From NCBI GenBank assembly GCA_037447655.1, contig JBBHKE010001973.1:525954-589953 (forward strand): DNA of 64,000 bases. The letters run 5' to 3'. Below, piece after piece: positions 8,964 to 20,187 of the stretch. The position numbers were made by a program, and so were the translations under genes. The notes under the pieces were generated by a model. That model was not told where the DNA came from, did no database searches, and was given only the letters and a program-made list of their open reading frames with translations. Source of the DNA: Zygnema cylindricum (taxonomy: Eukaryota; Streptophyta; Zygnematophyceae; Zygnematales; Zygnemataceae). Position 1 is the stretch's first letter. Every line of letters begins with the position of its first letter.

Positions 8964-10146
8964 TGTTGATATTTGTGTATTTTCTAGGTCTGTAATAGGA
9001 TAGAAAAAGGGCAGAGGCAGTCTGCCTCTAACTCCCCTCTCCAAGCCCCCACACTTGTTGTAGTCACTGAAGGCTGGATAGGGAGCTAGAGCCATGGCTG
9101 CCTAAGCTCTCTAGAGAAGACAAGGGGTAAATTAGTAATACTTACCAAAAGGTATTTGTCGCACCCAGGAATTGATCCCGGTACCTTCCGTTCGTCAATT
9201 CAACATTAACCGGTAACTTTATCCATTTAGACTAGAGCTGGTATTACGACGTATGGGGTTTGATAATTATTTAGATAGTTACACAAAGACTAGTTCATTT
9301 AACTGAAAATATATACGTATTGCATAGATACAGTTATGTATAGTACGGAGTACAGATTTATTAATTGAAACGGATACCGCGCATTTGGTTCGACCGCGAA
9401 ACAAATACCGCGCGTCTATTTTCAACGGCTAGCAATATAGCCGGAATTAATCGGACGGCCACGATAGGCGCCGCGATCGCGGGATATGTACTTTTGGCGG
9501 TTTGCGGTCATCGCCACATAGGATGACACATGGCACGTCAACATTGGATTGCGGCGACACCGGAGATTACGGGAACAAATAGATATATGACATGTGTTGA
9601 CATTTCAACCATATCGTACGATTGTCGTACAGAAAGTACACCGACACCTGTACTTATCTGTACGGTACAGTGATGTGATTGGTGCCGTACGTCAGTAGAT
9701 AGGGTCTTAGAGTGAGAATAGGACTTAGAAAATTTTGGGTAGATAGCTGTCTCTCCCAGAGAGCACCTTGTATAAATGGCAAACTTTGATCAGCCATAAC
9801 TATCAATTTACTTGACCATTTTCAGTGATTCTTTTTGCTGCGGACTCAAGGGAGTCAAAGCTACACAAGGGTGTAGTCGGTCAGAGTTTTTGTCTGCCAC
9901 GGTGGCTGCATTTATAAGGGAAAGTCAGAGTGGGTGAATGTGTCCAAATCTCATATTCTAACTTTGCATTCTGTGGTGGAACTGACCACACAGAAAGTGT
10001 TATATCACAGGGGTGAATCTATATTGGGATTTTGACTGTCAAGGGGTCAGTCATTTGGGTTTATATTAACTTGGAGTCGGCACTATCTAGATTAGCTTCT
10101 TTTGGATCTGCATACTCTGAGGGCCAATGGAGGTCTCAGAGTTTCA
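8964..10146 (+). repeat. 3' LTR of element A
   Basis: 1183 bp, TGTTGA...GTTTCA. It differs from the 5' copy by a 6-bp indel (CCGGTA at about 9210) and some two dozen substitutions, most of them in the R/U5 part beyond 9710. Confidence 0.93.
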
Positions 10147-10151
10147 CCTTT

Positions 10152-10395
10152 CCCTATCCCTCACCCTCTCACCTATCGCATTATCTCCCTCGCCCTCTCC
10201 CTCTCACTCCCCCCTCCCTCGATCTGCCTCTATCTCTCCCTCTCCTTTTCCCTCTCCCTTTCCCTGTCCCTCACCCTCTCTCACTCTCATCTGCCGCATT
10301 ATCTCCCTCTCACTCTCCCTCTCCCTTCCCCCCTCCCTCGATCTGCCTCTATCTCTCCCTCTCCCTTTCCCTCTCCCTCCCATACACTACAGTAA
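10152..10395. repeat. CT-rich tract (right of element A)
   Basis: Continuation of the polypyrimidine tract split by element A. It contains a local direct duplication of a CTCGATCTGCCTCTATCTC-type phrase near 10218 and 10338. Confidence 0.85.
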
Positions 10396-10516
10396 AAATC
10401 ATGTGGTTTCTCCTTCCGTTTCTCCCTCACCCATTTACTCCCCCATTAAAATTACACATTAATGTCACTAATTTTTTTTAACTAACTCCATTGTTGAATT
10501 TTTTTCTTTGTTGTAG

Positions 10517-10636
10517 GCACGGGATTTCAGTCAGTGAGCTGATTATGATAGACGAACAAACGGACGCATTGTGGGAATGTCATGGAGGGAGCTTTACTTC
10601 ATTTAATATTAGGACTACCAAACAAATTTCTACATG
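10517..10636 (+). other. Candidate 3'-terminal exon, unknown product
   Basis: A polypyrimidine run ending TTGTTGTAG at 10516 is followed by an open frame (HGISVSELIMIDEQTDALWE and on) to TGA at 10634-10636, then AT-rich UTR-like sequence. The CT tract would be part of its upstream intron, which would put element A inside an intron. No family is recognised. Confidence 0.25.
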
Positions 10637-11090
10637 AGTTAGAGAAGGTTATTAGAATATCATTTAATACAAAGGATATTTTTTATGTGCGATGTACATT
10701 TCGTTCATGTAGAATATTTTCTTTTTAAGTTTGAAACATAAGAATTTGGTTGTACATATTGTAGTTTTTTTACACTGAACCTTTTTGTCATTCTTAGACG
10801 AAAAGGAATTAATTTATTTTGAATTGTTTTATTGTAATATATTTATAATTGTAGTTCATTTTGATGTTGTTGCAATGACGGGTGCTGTGATTTTATTTCT
10901 CCATGTTTTGTAAATGTTAAGTAATACACCTGATGAAATGTGTGGGAATTGTTAATTATTTTGGGTGTCATACATCTAATTGTTCTCTCTCACTCTCTTT
11001 TTTTGTACTTGACACCCTATTTTCATTTTAGTATTTATTCCATATCAGTTAATCTCCCTTTTTATTTTGTCTGTCTCTCTCTCCCTTATG
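10637..11090. other. AT-rich, nothing recognised
   Basis: Low-complexity AT-rich sequence with poly(A)-signal-like words; no gene or repeat seen. Confidence 0.5.
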
Positions 11091-11094
11091 GTAC

Positions 11095-11840
11095 TAAGCG
11101 GTGACACTATCTCGTCACTGAATGGTATGTTTTTCTTTCCTGCTAGGCAACGACGAGAATCTCTCGGTGCTGAATGGCATGTTTCATTTTTCACCTTTCA
11201 TCACCGAAAGTTTGTCAAAACCCTACTTTCATTTTAGTATTTATTCCATATCAGTCAATCTCCCTTTTTATTTTGTCTCTCTCTCTCCCTTACTGTACTC
11301 AACTACGAGACTATTTCGTCGCTGAATGGTATGTTTTTCTATCCTGCTAGGGAACGACGAGAATTTCTCGGTGCTGAATGGCATGTTTCAATTTTTCACC
11401 GACGAGAATTTCTCGGTGCTGAATGGCATGTTTCAATTTTTCACCTTTCACCACCTACAGTGTGTCAAAACAAGGTCTTACGGTACTCAACGACGAAACT
11501 GTCTCGTCGCTGAATGGTATGTTTTTCTATCTTGTCAGTCAACGACGAGAATTTCTCGGTGCTGAATGGCATGTTTCATTTTTAACCATTCAGCAGCGAC
11601 ACTCTCAACATAAGATGTTTTCTATTTTTCTATCAGTCTCTATCCCATTTTTCTTTATTTTTGTGTCCCTTTCTCTCACATGGTCTCTCCACTTCATATC
11701 TCTGTCTCTCTTACCCTTCTTATATTTATGGCATACTATATCTTCTACCATCCAGCGACGATGCTATGTCTTTGCTAAATGGTATATTTCATATTTTGCC
11801 AATCGGCGACGACAATGTGTCGTCGCTGAATGGCAGACTG
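11095..11840. repeat. Array of nine hairpin repeats, consensus AACGACGAGAATNTCTCGTCGCTGAATGG split over two arms
   Basis: Copies start near 11097, 11144, 11297, 11347, 11398, 11489, 11541, 11752 and 11803. Each has CGACGA, 5-9 bases, then TCGTCG or TCGGTG, then CTGAATGG and usually YATGTTT. The arms pair into a small hairpin. The same CGACGA/TCGTCG pairing recurs at 14045-14250 and near 17200, bracketing the transposase remains, so these are probably subterminal repeats of that element. Confidence 0.65.
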
Positions 11841-12121
11841 ATAGTGCTGTTTATGATACGTTTTTACCATCACTACAAATACATTTCATCCATTATTTTG
11901 GCCATTCAACTTGCGAAGACAAAATATGAAAACAAAAAAAGAAAGAGGGAGATATAACATTAAACGTCAAAGAAAGAAATAGAATGTATACTGCATACTC
12001 TAGTAAAAGAAAAGTACAAATATTAACCTACCAATATAAAACTCAAAAAAAAAAAACTTAACAAATCCACGCCTGCTAAAATTTTATGCACTACCATTAT
12101 CTATCTTACCACCTCTTCTAC

Positions 12122-13950
12122 TTAAACCACATGGCTATAAAGTGCCTCAAAATCACTGTAGTCCTCTAAGTCTTCGTCACGACTGGCTTCATCCTTTCGA
12201 ATGTCGGCCTCTCGAAGGAGTTGGAGTAAATCCCGAGCGGGAGCCAAAGGAGGTGGCACCTCGTCGCCGTCGAAATGGTTTCGCCATTTCTTAATTATGA
12301 CTTGCAACTCTTGCCTAAGCATACTCTCCTCCCATTTTTCATCCTTTAATGACAATCCACATTGGATCATCGCATTCCGTGCATACCCCATCCCATTCTT
12401 GTCTTTCATTTCATTTACCTCCCGAATTCAATCGCGTGCCAACTTCAATAAAATTTTTTTCCCCGGTCCAAGTAACTTACCCCGGCCATTTTTTGCCCCT
12501 AGGTAAGGACCACTTATGACTCTTTACCCCCTTCATTTTCAAATCCTCCCATTTTCTAGACCACACCTCTTTGATTTTTGAAATAACAAATGAATCGGCG
12601 AGTTGCACTAGATGAGTTGCACAAGGTGGGAAAAAATGTAGGTTTGTCCTCTTTGCGAGTAAAGCGGTGTTCAACTCCTCGGACATATTGTGCCCGCCAC
12701 AATTGTCCACAAATATAACCTTGTCTGCCATCATGATCTCTTTGGTATGACCTCGACTCTGCAATCCATTGCGGGAAGACAGTCTTGTCGTTCCAACCTT
12801 TAGGACCAGTACGATAACAAACTCCTACAAAACAGAGAGAGGGAGGGAGATACATGAGGGAGATGGGAGAGGGGAAGGGAGAGGGAAAGAGGCGTAAGGT
12901 AGAAGAGGGAGAGGGAGAGAGTGTGTGAGAAGGGTATAAGGAATAACAAACAACACAAAACACAAAAAATATTATTTTTGGTGTGGAATACAAGGGAGAA
13001 AGAGGAAGATAATAGAGTCAATTTTTACGAGGATTGAAACACAAATGAAAGGAAACACACCTGGTATGTCATCGGGGATGCCCTTTATCGGATAACTCCG
13101 AAATCTGTTGGCAAATACCAACACTGGAGATTCAATTCGGGCGTTCACTCTGCCCGTGAGTCGTACCATCAAGGTCATCGACTCCGCGCCGCCCACAAAG
13201 TCCACGTATTTAACCACCACGTCGCCGCGAAAACCCAACGTCTTCTTATTTTCTATATTTAAAATGACGTGGGTCTTGTCCATGTATTCGACTAAATCCT
13301 TGTTGAACTGATATAAGATCACAAAAACGTATAAAAAAGAAAAAATAACACAACACAAGTAAGTATGATGGTAGGGGCAACGTTTTTCATTTACGCTTTT
13401 GCATTTATAACCGTCGACAAAAACATAAAATATAATAGATGTAACATATACTCAGCACAAATCAGTGAATTGTAGAAAAGAACAAAGTTTACTCGATAAA
13501 AATCCCCGTCGTAACACTCCCATATGGTAAGCCACCGTTTTTTCGATTTACTCCTCCTTCTCCGGGTTTAATTGTAATTTTCTCTTTTGAGCACTCGTCA
13601 CGATGCTGTGTTTCTCACAAAATCGTTGTGTCCATCGTTTTGTCATTTTCAATTTTATTTCGTTACCATTTTTGTCGAAAAATAGTCTCCTATTCTCCTC
13701 CTAAATACGTTTAATTATATGCACAGCCATGGTCCCCACAAGAGTTTGGGACATTTTCATACCCGCCTCCGTGAACCGGTAAAACTCATCCACCAACTCC
13801 GAGTGCACCGCTATGACCCAAGGAAATTCCTTCCTCCCCCTTCCCGGCATTGCTTTTGTCACCGCCACACTTCGCCTTCCAAATCCCGCAGACGACAAAG
13901 TTTATTTCGTCTCCCGTATGTTTCCCAGTGTACCAACCCTGCCATTCCAC
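12122..13950 (-). pseudogene. pogo/DDE_1-type transposase remnant with introns
   Basis: Minus-strand exons can be followed. 13950-13493 carries EFPWVIAVHSELVDEFYRF and KMTKRWTQRFCEKHSIV, a CENP-B/HTH-like DNA-binding part with two stops. After the intron 13492-13308, exon 13307-13061 carries YMDKTHVILN (first catalytic Asp), LGFRGD, VNARIESPVLVF and SYPIKGIPDDIPG. After the intron 13060-12825 (GT...AG, full of GA repeats), exon 12824-12122 carries VCYRTGPKGW, VIFVDNCGGHN (second Asp), FFPPCATHLVQLADSFVI (third Asp) and YARNAMIQCGLSL. A stop near 12430 and a frame change near 12480 disable it. The protein style is that of pogo-like elements I associate with oomycetes and some algae rather than typical angiosperm copies. 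No terminal repeats were identified. Confidence 0.75.
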
Positions 13951-14044
13951 CGACTTGCCTTTTGGTATTCTGCAACGAGAGGAAAGGAAAAAAAAAACAA
14001 GAATATGTCAGTCTTAATTCATATAGGAAAAAGTATATACTATA

Positions 14045-14250
14045 AAGAAAAAACAATTCAACGACGAGCAGCGGTCGTCGTTAAAATAAACGACGAATTT
14101 TGGTCGTCGTTGGTTCAAGTGTCTATTGCCTTTTCAAGATTCTGCGACGACAGGAAGTCGTCACTAGTTCAAGCAACGGATGCCTATACAAGATTCATCG
14201 ACGACAGAAAGTCGTCGCTGGTTCAGCGACGAGGTGAAGTCGTTGCTATA
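14045..14250. repeat. CGACGAC/GTCGTC hairpin repeats, about 55-bp period
   Basis: Units such as GCGACGACAGGAAGTCGTCAC and TCGACGACAGAAAGTCGTCG are separated by a GGTTCAAG..TGCCT..CAAGATTC spacer. Same hairpin theme as 11095-11840, with a different spacer. Confidence 0.6.
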
Positions 14251-14320
14251 TCAAACAAACCACAAGAGAAAAACAAAAACACGAAGTAAGTGAGTGGGTT
14301 GGAGATGAGAAGTGATAGAG

Positions 14321-17010
14321 TTAGGGTGAATATTGCCGGAGTAAAAAATGCATACCAATTACCGTTTTTTTTTTTTTTTTGGACAACTCCCGTGTGAGCC
14401 TAATCAAATGCTCTCGATCCGCTCTCATTTGTTCTTGTTGGGCCGCCACTTGTTGAGTGAGTGCCGCGATTATTAGTCGCAAATCATCTCCTCTCGGTGG
14501 TGAGGGGGACCTAATCGGAGGCGGAACCCTTTGTATTTCCCATAAACGAGAATGTGGCATTTCGACATTCCGAAACTTATGCAATACCGAAGTACGAGCA
14601 TCTCGGAGAGGGAGTTCCTCGAGAGTTATTCGACAATATTTGAGGATATTGTATAAACCGGCGGTCCCACGGATGATGATGACGCAATAATTCCGGATCA
14701 TTTACCCAAAAAACCGTCGTTCCCCACGAACCACCCACGTTAGCCGGGGATCCGCCCGATCAAATTGCCTTATGTGGGCAAAGGTGGAGCCTCGATCCTC
14801 AAGCGAGATAAAAAGTCATGTTGCATGTGCGGCTACATCGAGAATTTGCGGAAAGGGATTCATGCCCGGGTTTAGGGGCCTTGGTTTGCCATACCTCCAA
14901 TGTTCTGGCCATTCGGCAACCGGGAGATAATGTTCGGGCCGAGGCACAAAACTGTCAATTTCCTCCTCTCCCGTGGGAGGAGGAAAATACCAATCCGGGT
15001 GCTCAAGCGGGTATGGAGGTAGAGGATGCGGATGAGCCAATACAATGGCTCACTCCCTATTCGGCGTTGGAGGCGCCCCGAACACATTATCGTCGTCTTC
15101 AAATTCCTCCTCAAGTTGCTTCTCTTTGCTATCCGAAGTTTGCTCGTCCTCGGTGGTGGGATCATCCTCGTTCTTCCACACTAGAGTGTCCGTGGGTTCC
15201 AAAATTTCGGGAATGGGCTTCTCTTCTGACGGCTCTTCACCATCCTCGATGCTCTCGTCGCTACCCGAAGACGAGGGGACATATAGGTCGTCGCCCCAAT
15301 CATCCACTTTTCGTTTACCCTTTGTTATCTCCCTCTTCCTAGCTATCTTTCTCCGTGCCTCACTTCCCCCACCCCCCTCGACCGTTGGCTCCTTCCCCAC
15401 TCCTTCCTCCTCCACGGTCTCACAAAAATCTATGAACTTTTTTTTGATTATTCTCTTTTTTCTACCTAATCTTCCCCTAACCTCACTCTCCGACCCTCTT
15501 CGACCCTCGCCTCTTTTCCCTTTCTTTCCTCTCCCAATGTTGTCTTCCCCTCCCTCTCCTCACTCAACAATTTATTTTTCCTAAAACCCTCACCTTTTTC
15601 CTCCTCGTCGCCCTCATAAAAAATTATTAATTTTCGTTTTATTCTCCTACATTTTTTCTCTACCTTTTCCCGTGCCTCGCTTCCCCCACCATTTTCTACC
15701 GTCGCCTCCTTCCCCCCCTCTTCTACACCCAATATCGCCTTTCCACCCTCCTCCGCCATTGGATTTTTTTTTCCCCTGCTCACCTCATGTTCTACCCGCC
15801 TCCTCCCTCCTTACATCTGTTGTTTTTAGAAAGCTTTAGTCCTCTTTATGTCTCAGCTGTGAGAGAGAGAGCTGTTCAGGACTTAAGCTATTTTTGGTTG
15901 AGTTCGGTTCAGTACTTACCGAAATTAGTGTGACAGTGAAGTTGGGAGTTCACGGTTCATTCACACTTGGGACACGTGTCGTCACTTGGGAGAATGCGTG
16001 AGTATATCCTCCGTGGACGTACGGAAATTCGGCAGGACCACTGGACTTCGTGAAGTCAAATTCTACGGTGCCAAATCCTCTAATCGGACCGCTGACAGCC
16101 GCCGCCAACAAATAGTGACGAGGCGTGACTAGATCATTATCACTTTACGTTGTCTGAACTTCGGTGTAAATATTTGTGATAGAATGTTAGATGTACGGCT
16201 GGAATGCCTCCGTACAGCTTAGTGTAGTTTCGGTGTATAAAAGTAGGACTTAGTGAATTTGACTTTTAGGAACAAATGATATGAAAACTGTACACTCAGT
16301 TTTATGTAATTTCATTTCTACATATCTCACATATTTGTGAGCGGAATTGATTGAAATTTTGTGTGTGTGTTCCTTTGTATGTTATCTACATTGTGGCAAA
16401 TTTTCAAGACGTTTGAAGCGTTTTTCTGAAAGTTATAGTCTGTCAAAGTTGCTGTTCAGCCATCGGTATTTGTGGAAGCTTCCTCTCTTGATTTGTTCTA
16501 CGATGACTACTGCTGCATCTTCTTCATCTTCAGTACCAACACTTGTCTCAGAACAACAACCTCTACTAATTCACCCCTTTCCTCCCTTACCTCTTCCGAT
16601 AAAACCCCCTCCTTTGCTACATTATCCAAATTGGTCTCTTCCCTTCCTCCCCCAACGGGTGTCAACCCTTCCACCTCTACCTCTTCACTCACCTCCCTTT
16701 GATGTCCCCTCCCCTCCAGCGGCACCCAACCGATGGGTAGCAACGTGGCCGCCTCCCTTTCTGTTGCTAATTCATCCGCGGTACCCCTTGCTCTTGAAAC
16801 GATTTCCGGGGCATCTCTTTCCCTCTCTACCCCCCTCGGTGAGTGCCTTTCCCTTGAGGGGTTTTCCCTCCTCACTCCATCCATTCGTACCTTTTTCTTT
16901 TCTACTCTTGGCCCACGTCGTTGACTATGTCGAGGAAGTAGAGGGTAGCGACGACGATACGGCAAGACACTAGGCTGTCGCCTTTTTAGTTGGCTGTTGC
17001 CCTCCATGGA
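14321..17010 (-). pseudogene. Accessory ORF of the DDE_1 element (split by a solo LTR)
   Basis: Minus-strand open pieces lie upstream of the transposase: about 17010-16560 (Arg/Glu-rich), 15783-15466, 15415-15050 (very acidic: DDLYVPSSSGSDES and EEEFEDDD) and 15040-14816 (PLEHPDWYFPPPTGEEE). A last piece, 14701-14321, ends in a QQVAAQQEQMRADREH coiled-coil-like run. Several frame changes separate them. The composition and order suggest one long acidic accessory protein of the transposon, but I do not recognise a domain. It is interrupted at 15818-16558 by an LTR. Confidence 0.45.
15818..16558 (+). repeat. Solo Copia LTR, G family
   Basis: 741 bp from TGTTGTTTTTAGAAAGC to CTCAGAACAACA, similar throughout to the minus-strand G LTR at 35423-36263. 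The flanking pentamers acatc (15813-15817) and acctc (16559-16563) differ by one base, consistent with an aged target duplication. An ATG at 16503 opens a frame (MTTAASSSSSVPTLVSEQQ) running to the LTR end; G has the same peptide with mostly silent changes. Confidence 0.75.
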
Positions 17011-17235
17011 TATTAGCCAGACGCGATGAAAAAAATGAAGAAGAAGAGGCGGCTGCACAAAAGAATGAGAGAATACAAAAAATTGCCCTAAAAATCACAA
17101 GTCTAACGAAGAAATAATGTATGAGGTTTTGACGTAATATATGTGTTCAAAATATACGTATATAAATATACGTTTCTTTAAAGAGTGTATTGTTCGCCGA
17201 CGATATGATCTCGTCGCTACTACAATCATTTTGAA

Positions 17236-17359
17236 CATTGAGCGGGGTACCTCAAATAACGTGCAAAAACATTTAGCGTACTTTATTCTATTTGAGAATT
17301 TGCCCCAAAAAAAGGGGTACCCCAATTAGCGTCATGTACGCTAATAGCGATTCACGGTG
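17236..17359. repeat. CACCG-family fragment M4 (right end only)
   Basis: Matches the last 120 bp of M9 (GGTACCTCAAATAACGT...TTCACGGTG) and is followed by TA. The left part is missing. Confidence 0.7.
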
Positions 17360-17361
17360 TA

Positions 17362-17803
17362 CTTTTTTGACCCTCAAATTGGCGGAACGGAGGCCAACCC
17401 TAACTGTCACCGAATTTGCATACCCGTTTTAGTATGGCGCCACTTTCCTGGGCCTGTCTTTTACGCTGCCGCCTTCTGGTAAGGAACCGCGCCAGTCTCG
17501 TCGCCTGGCTTATCCGACAAGCGATTGAAAAGTCGTCGATTTGCCGGAGATGATGCCTCTGCCGTTGTTGCTTTGTCAGGTTGCGGGCCGAGGCACGGCG
17601 AGATCGGCGGCCGTCAAAGATGAGAGAACATGGACGGATGCGATGGGCTGAGTACTGACAGACGTACGATAGGAGTACGGTAGTGAAGGACGGCTCCACG
17701 ATTGACGCCTCACTCGTTTGAACTGAACGGCGGCGACAGAGAATCGGTCTAGGTTCATCAACAACATGGACATGATTCATGTGCGAATTACAGTACAGTA
17801 AAG
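17362..17803. other. GC-richer stretch, nothing recognised
   Basis: A 126-codon minus frame (17780-17400) is Arg-rich and without known motifs; no repeat partner was seen in the window. Confidence 0.4.
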
Positions 17804-17805
17804 TA

Positions 17806-18004
17806 CACCTTGAATCGTTATTAGCGCATAGAAATTATTAGTGTAAATAAAAAACTAGCGTCATTCATTCCAATTTAGTGCCAGGAGACGTGGCAAATTA
17901 TGGTCCACGTCTTTAAATAGTGTAATTTAATCTATTCTAGATATCAATGTCAAAATTTTGGGGTGCCGATATAGAGTACATAAGGCTAATAACGATTCAC
18001 GGTG
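17806..18004. repeat. CACCG-family MITE M5, 199 bp
   Basis: CACCTTGAATCGTTATTAGC at the left and GCTAATAACGATTCACGGTG at the right; TA on both sides. Flanks are rich in GTACAGTA/TACTGTAC words. Confidence 0.75.
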
Positions 18005-18351
18005 TACTGCACTGTACTGTACTGTAGTTGAGTGTTTTCCAAAACGATGTTGAAGAGTACGATTGTGTACTACAATATATTCGTCCGTATTTTCAGCCCA
18101 ATGGGAGTTTAGCACAGGTGCAGATTCACGGAAGAACACGCAAATGCCATGCATGGGACAGCCGCTCAGTTGGCGCATGGGCGCTTGGGAAGTTGGAAAA
18201 TTGGAAATGCATATCGCAGTACGGATTTGTCTTTACTGCGGCTGCCTACTTGCATTAGCGCCAAACTGCGCCGCACATGCCCTAAAGGCTTCGAGAAATG
18301 CTTTTCATGTTGAGCAGCCACCAGGCTGGGGACCTTTGGGCCAATCCTCTA

Positions 18352-19736
18352 CACCGCGAATCGTTATTAGTGTCAATATCACTAATTTGGGTTCTTAAAA
18401 TTTTGATTTTTTTCCTCAAATAGGATACATGATTATAATTTTTCTTTGACGTTAGTTAAGGTACCGTACAAAATAGCGTAAAGAACGAAAGTACATTAAC
18501 ATATAAATAGTGTGGTGTACGGTCGATGTCAAACCGTACATAAATGTACCTTTTTAGTTGAAATATACAAAAATAAATTTTAAATTATACGCGCATGAAT
18601 ACGAACGTGCGCTAAAAAAATGGGTTCAACCTCATCGCCAAAAACCGCGTTCGCACACATTCTCCTACAATCGCCCAATTTTGCAGTGTGAATATAAAAC
18701 ACTTACGCATGTGGGAAGTCATGAACTTTCAGTTAAAGAAGTGAATTGTGTGTTGTTGCATGGTAACATACAACGTCTTCAAACAGCGAACTCTTACTTC
18801 ATGTGATTTTTTGTTCTTCGGTTTAAATGAACCCTATAACATGTTTTGTGTCCAAATAGCTTCAATATGTACCTTGTTTCGGTGCAAACGAACGAATTTA
18901 CCGTAAAAGTTTATTCTAATATGGTGTTTACATGTCGTTTCACCATCAATTAGAATTAATGTATACGTTAATAAGGAGCCAAAGTGACAAATGGGCCACA
19001 AATTACAATAAACGCTTAAAACAAATATAATAAAATTACAACATTTGGCGTTGATAATATTTAGGTCGAAATAACGCCAAATGCGGACTATCCACAGAAA
19101 ATTGGATCCCTTTTTGGACAAATCACAACCAACCATTTTTTTATTTTTTTTTAAGGGATCTGACGCTACGCCGTCATTTCGGCAAGCATACAGATCTCTT
19201 TCGTTTCATGAGAAAGCATAGTCACACGTCTGAAATATATAAAAAGAAACACACTTATTACAATTAAGACACATATTAGCATACTTAACTCTAGTAAAAC
19301 TACTCAAAAGTGACGTTATTAGAATACATAAGACATGGACGAACGGAACAACGGACATACGTCCAACTTACACGAACAAACGGCGTGGCGTAATAGCCCC
19401 TTCTGCAAATGGTAAACAAAAAAAACTAAAATTAAACTTTACGTTTCGCGGTATAGCGTTGACACTTAACCGCCATAAATTAGTCTGACCAGTACGGATA
19501 TTTAGTTTGGCGACGTTGTACAGTTCTTAATACTTTGTACGAATACTTATATTAGTGTATATAATCGTACGAAGAATATTCCATTTTTGCTGTCCCCAAA
19601 TTAGCATTAACGCCGAAATTAGATTAAACCTTTTTTAAAAAAAATAAATCAAATTCTTAATTTGCGTCAATGACGGAATATCTTCTTAATCACTAATTTA
19701 GTAATTTAACTTTGACACTAATAACGATTCGCGGTG
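18352..19736. repeat. CACCG-family element M6, 1385 bp, both ends present
   Basis: CACCGCGAATCGTTATTAGTG at the left, the inverse CACTAATAACGATTCGCGGTG at the right, and TA flanks (18350-18351, 19737-19738). The longest complete member. No transposase frame. It carries an exon-like segment (LTLRRHFGKHTDLFRFMRK, about 19157-19225) shared with M3. Confidence 0.8.
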
Positions 19737-19738
19737 TA

Positions 19739-20187
19739 CCTGAGCGCAGCAAAAATCGTCTCTGCGATTAGCAATTCCCTTAAGTTTTCACTTTCTCGTA
19801 CCTCCCTTCCGGTCCGTCTGATTGGACTGAGAAATTGCCACGTGGATTTTTCCTGAGTTCAGTCTGATCGGCAGTTTTTCTGCGAATTTTCCACCGAATT
19901 TTCGGCTATTTCTAAAGTCGGCTTTCGATTTTTAATACATTTCTGAGTTATATTTTTCCTGTGAGAAAAAAAATCGTCTTACATAATGCCCCTTTTTTTT
20001 TTTTTTTTTCCGGGTTTTTTTTCCGGCTGAATGTCATCCTACGCCGCGTTAGTTCGCTTCAAAATTTCGTCAGGTGGCGTGCGCTGTACTATGATCATAC
20101 GTCATATTCGTACGATCGTACAAGAGTGTCCGCAACTCACACCCCTACAATATGCCTACTCTACGCGAGTTTAGTGCCAAGTTTTGT
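19739..20187. other. Nothing recognised
   Basis: AT-rich with T-runs; no gene or repeat seen. Confidence 0.4.

Larger units (their letters stand above)
5811..10146 (+). mobile_element. Copia element A: complete non-autonomous TR-GAG-like retrotransposon
   Basis: Two direct repeats, 5811-6987 and 8964-10146, both start TGTTGA and end GTTTCA. They are flanked by the 5-bp target duplication CCTTT (5806-5810 and 10147-10151). The internal region is only about 2 kb: primer site, an intact 443-codon gag, a heavily deleted pol remnant and a polypurine tract. LTR identity by eye is about 97%. The terminal structure and lone gag match the class called TR-GAG in plants: Copia-derived and dependent on other elements for protease, integrase and RT. 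Close relatives E, C and D lie in this window. Confidence 0.92.

Noticed and set aside
11095-14250. CRISPR array
   Set aside because: Repeats are self-complementary transposon repeats with related spacers in a eukaryotic setting.
17199-17240. CACTA-type terminus (CTACTACAA) as right end of the DDE_1 element
   Set aside because: The orientation is wrong for a terminus and no matching left end was found.
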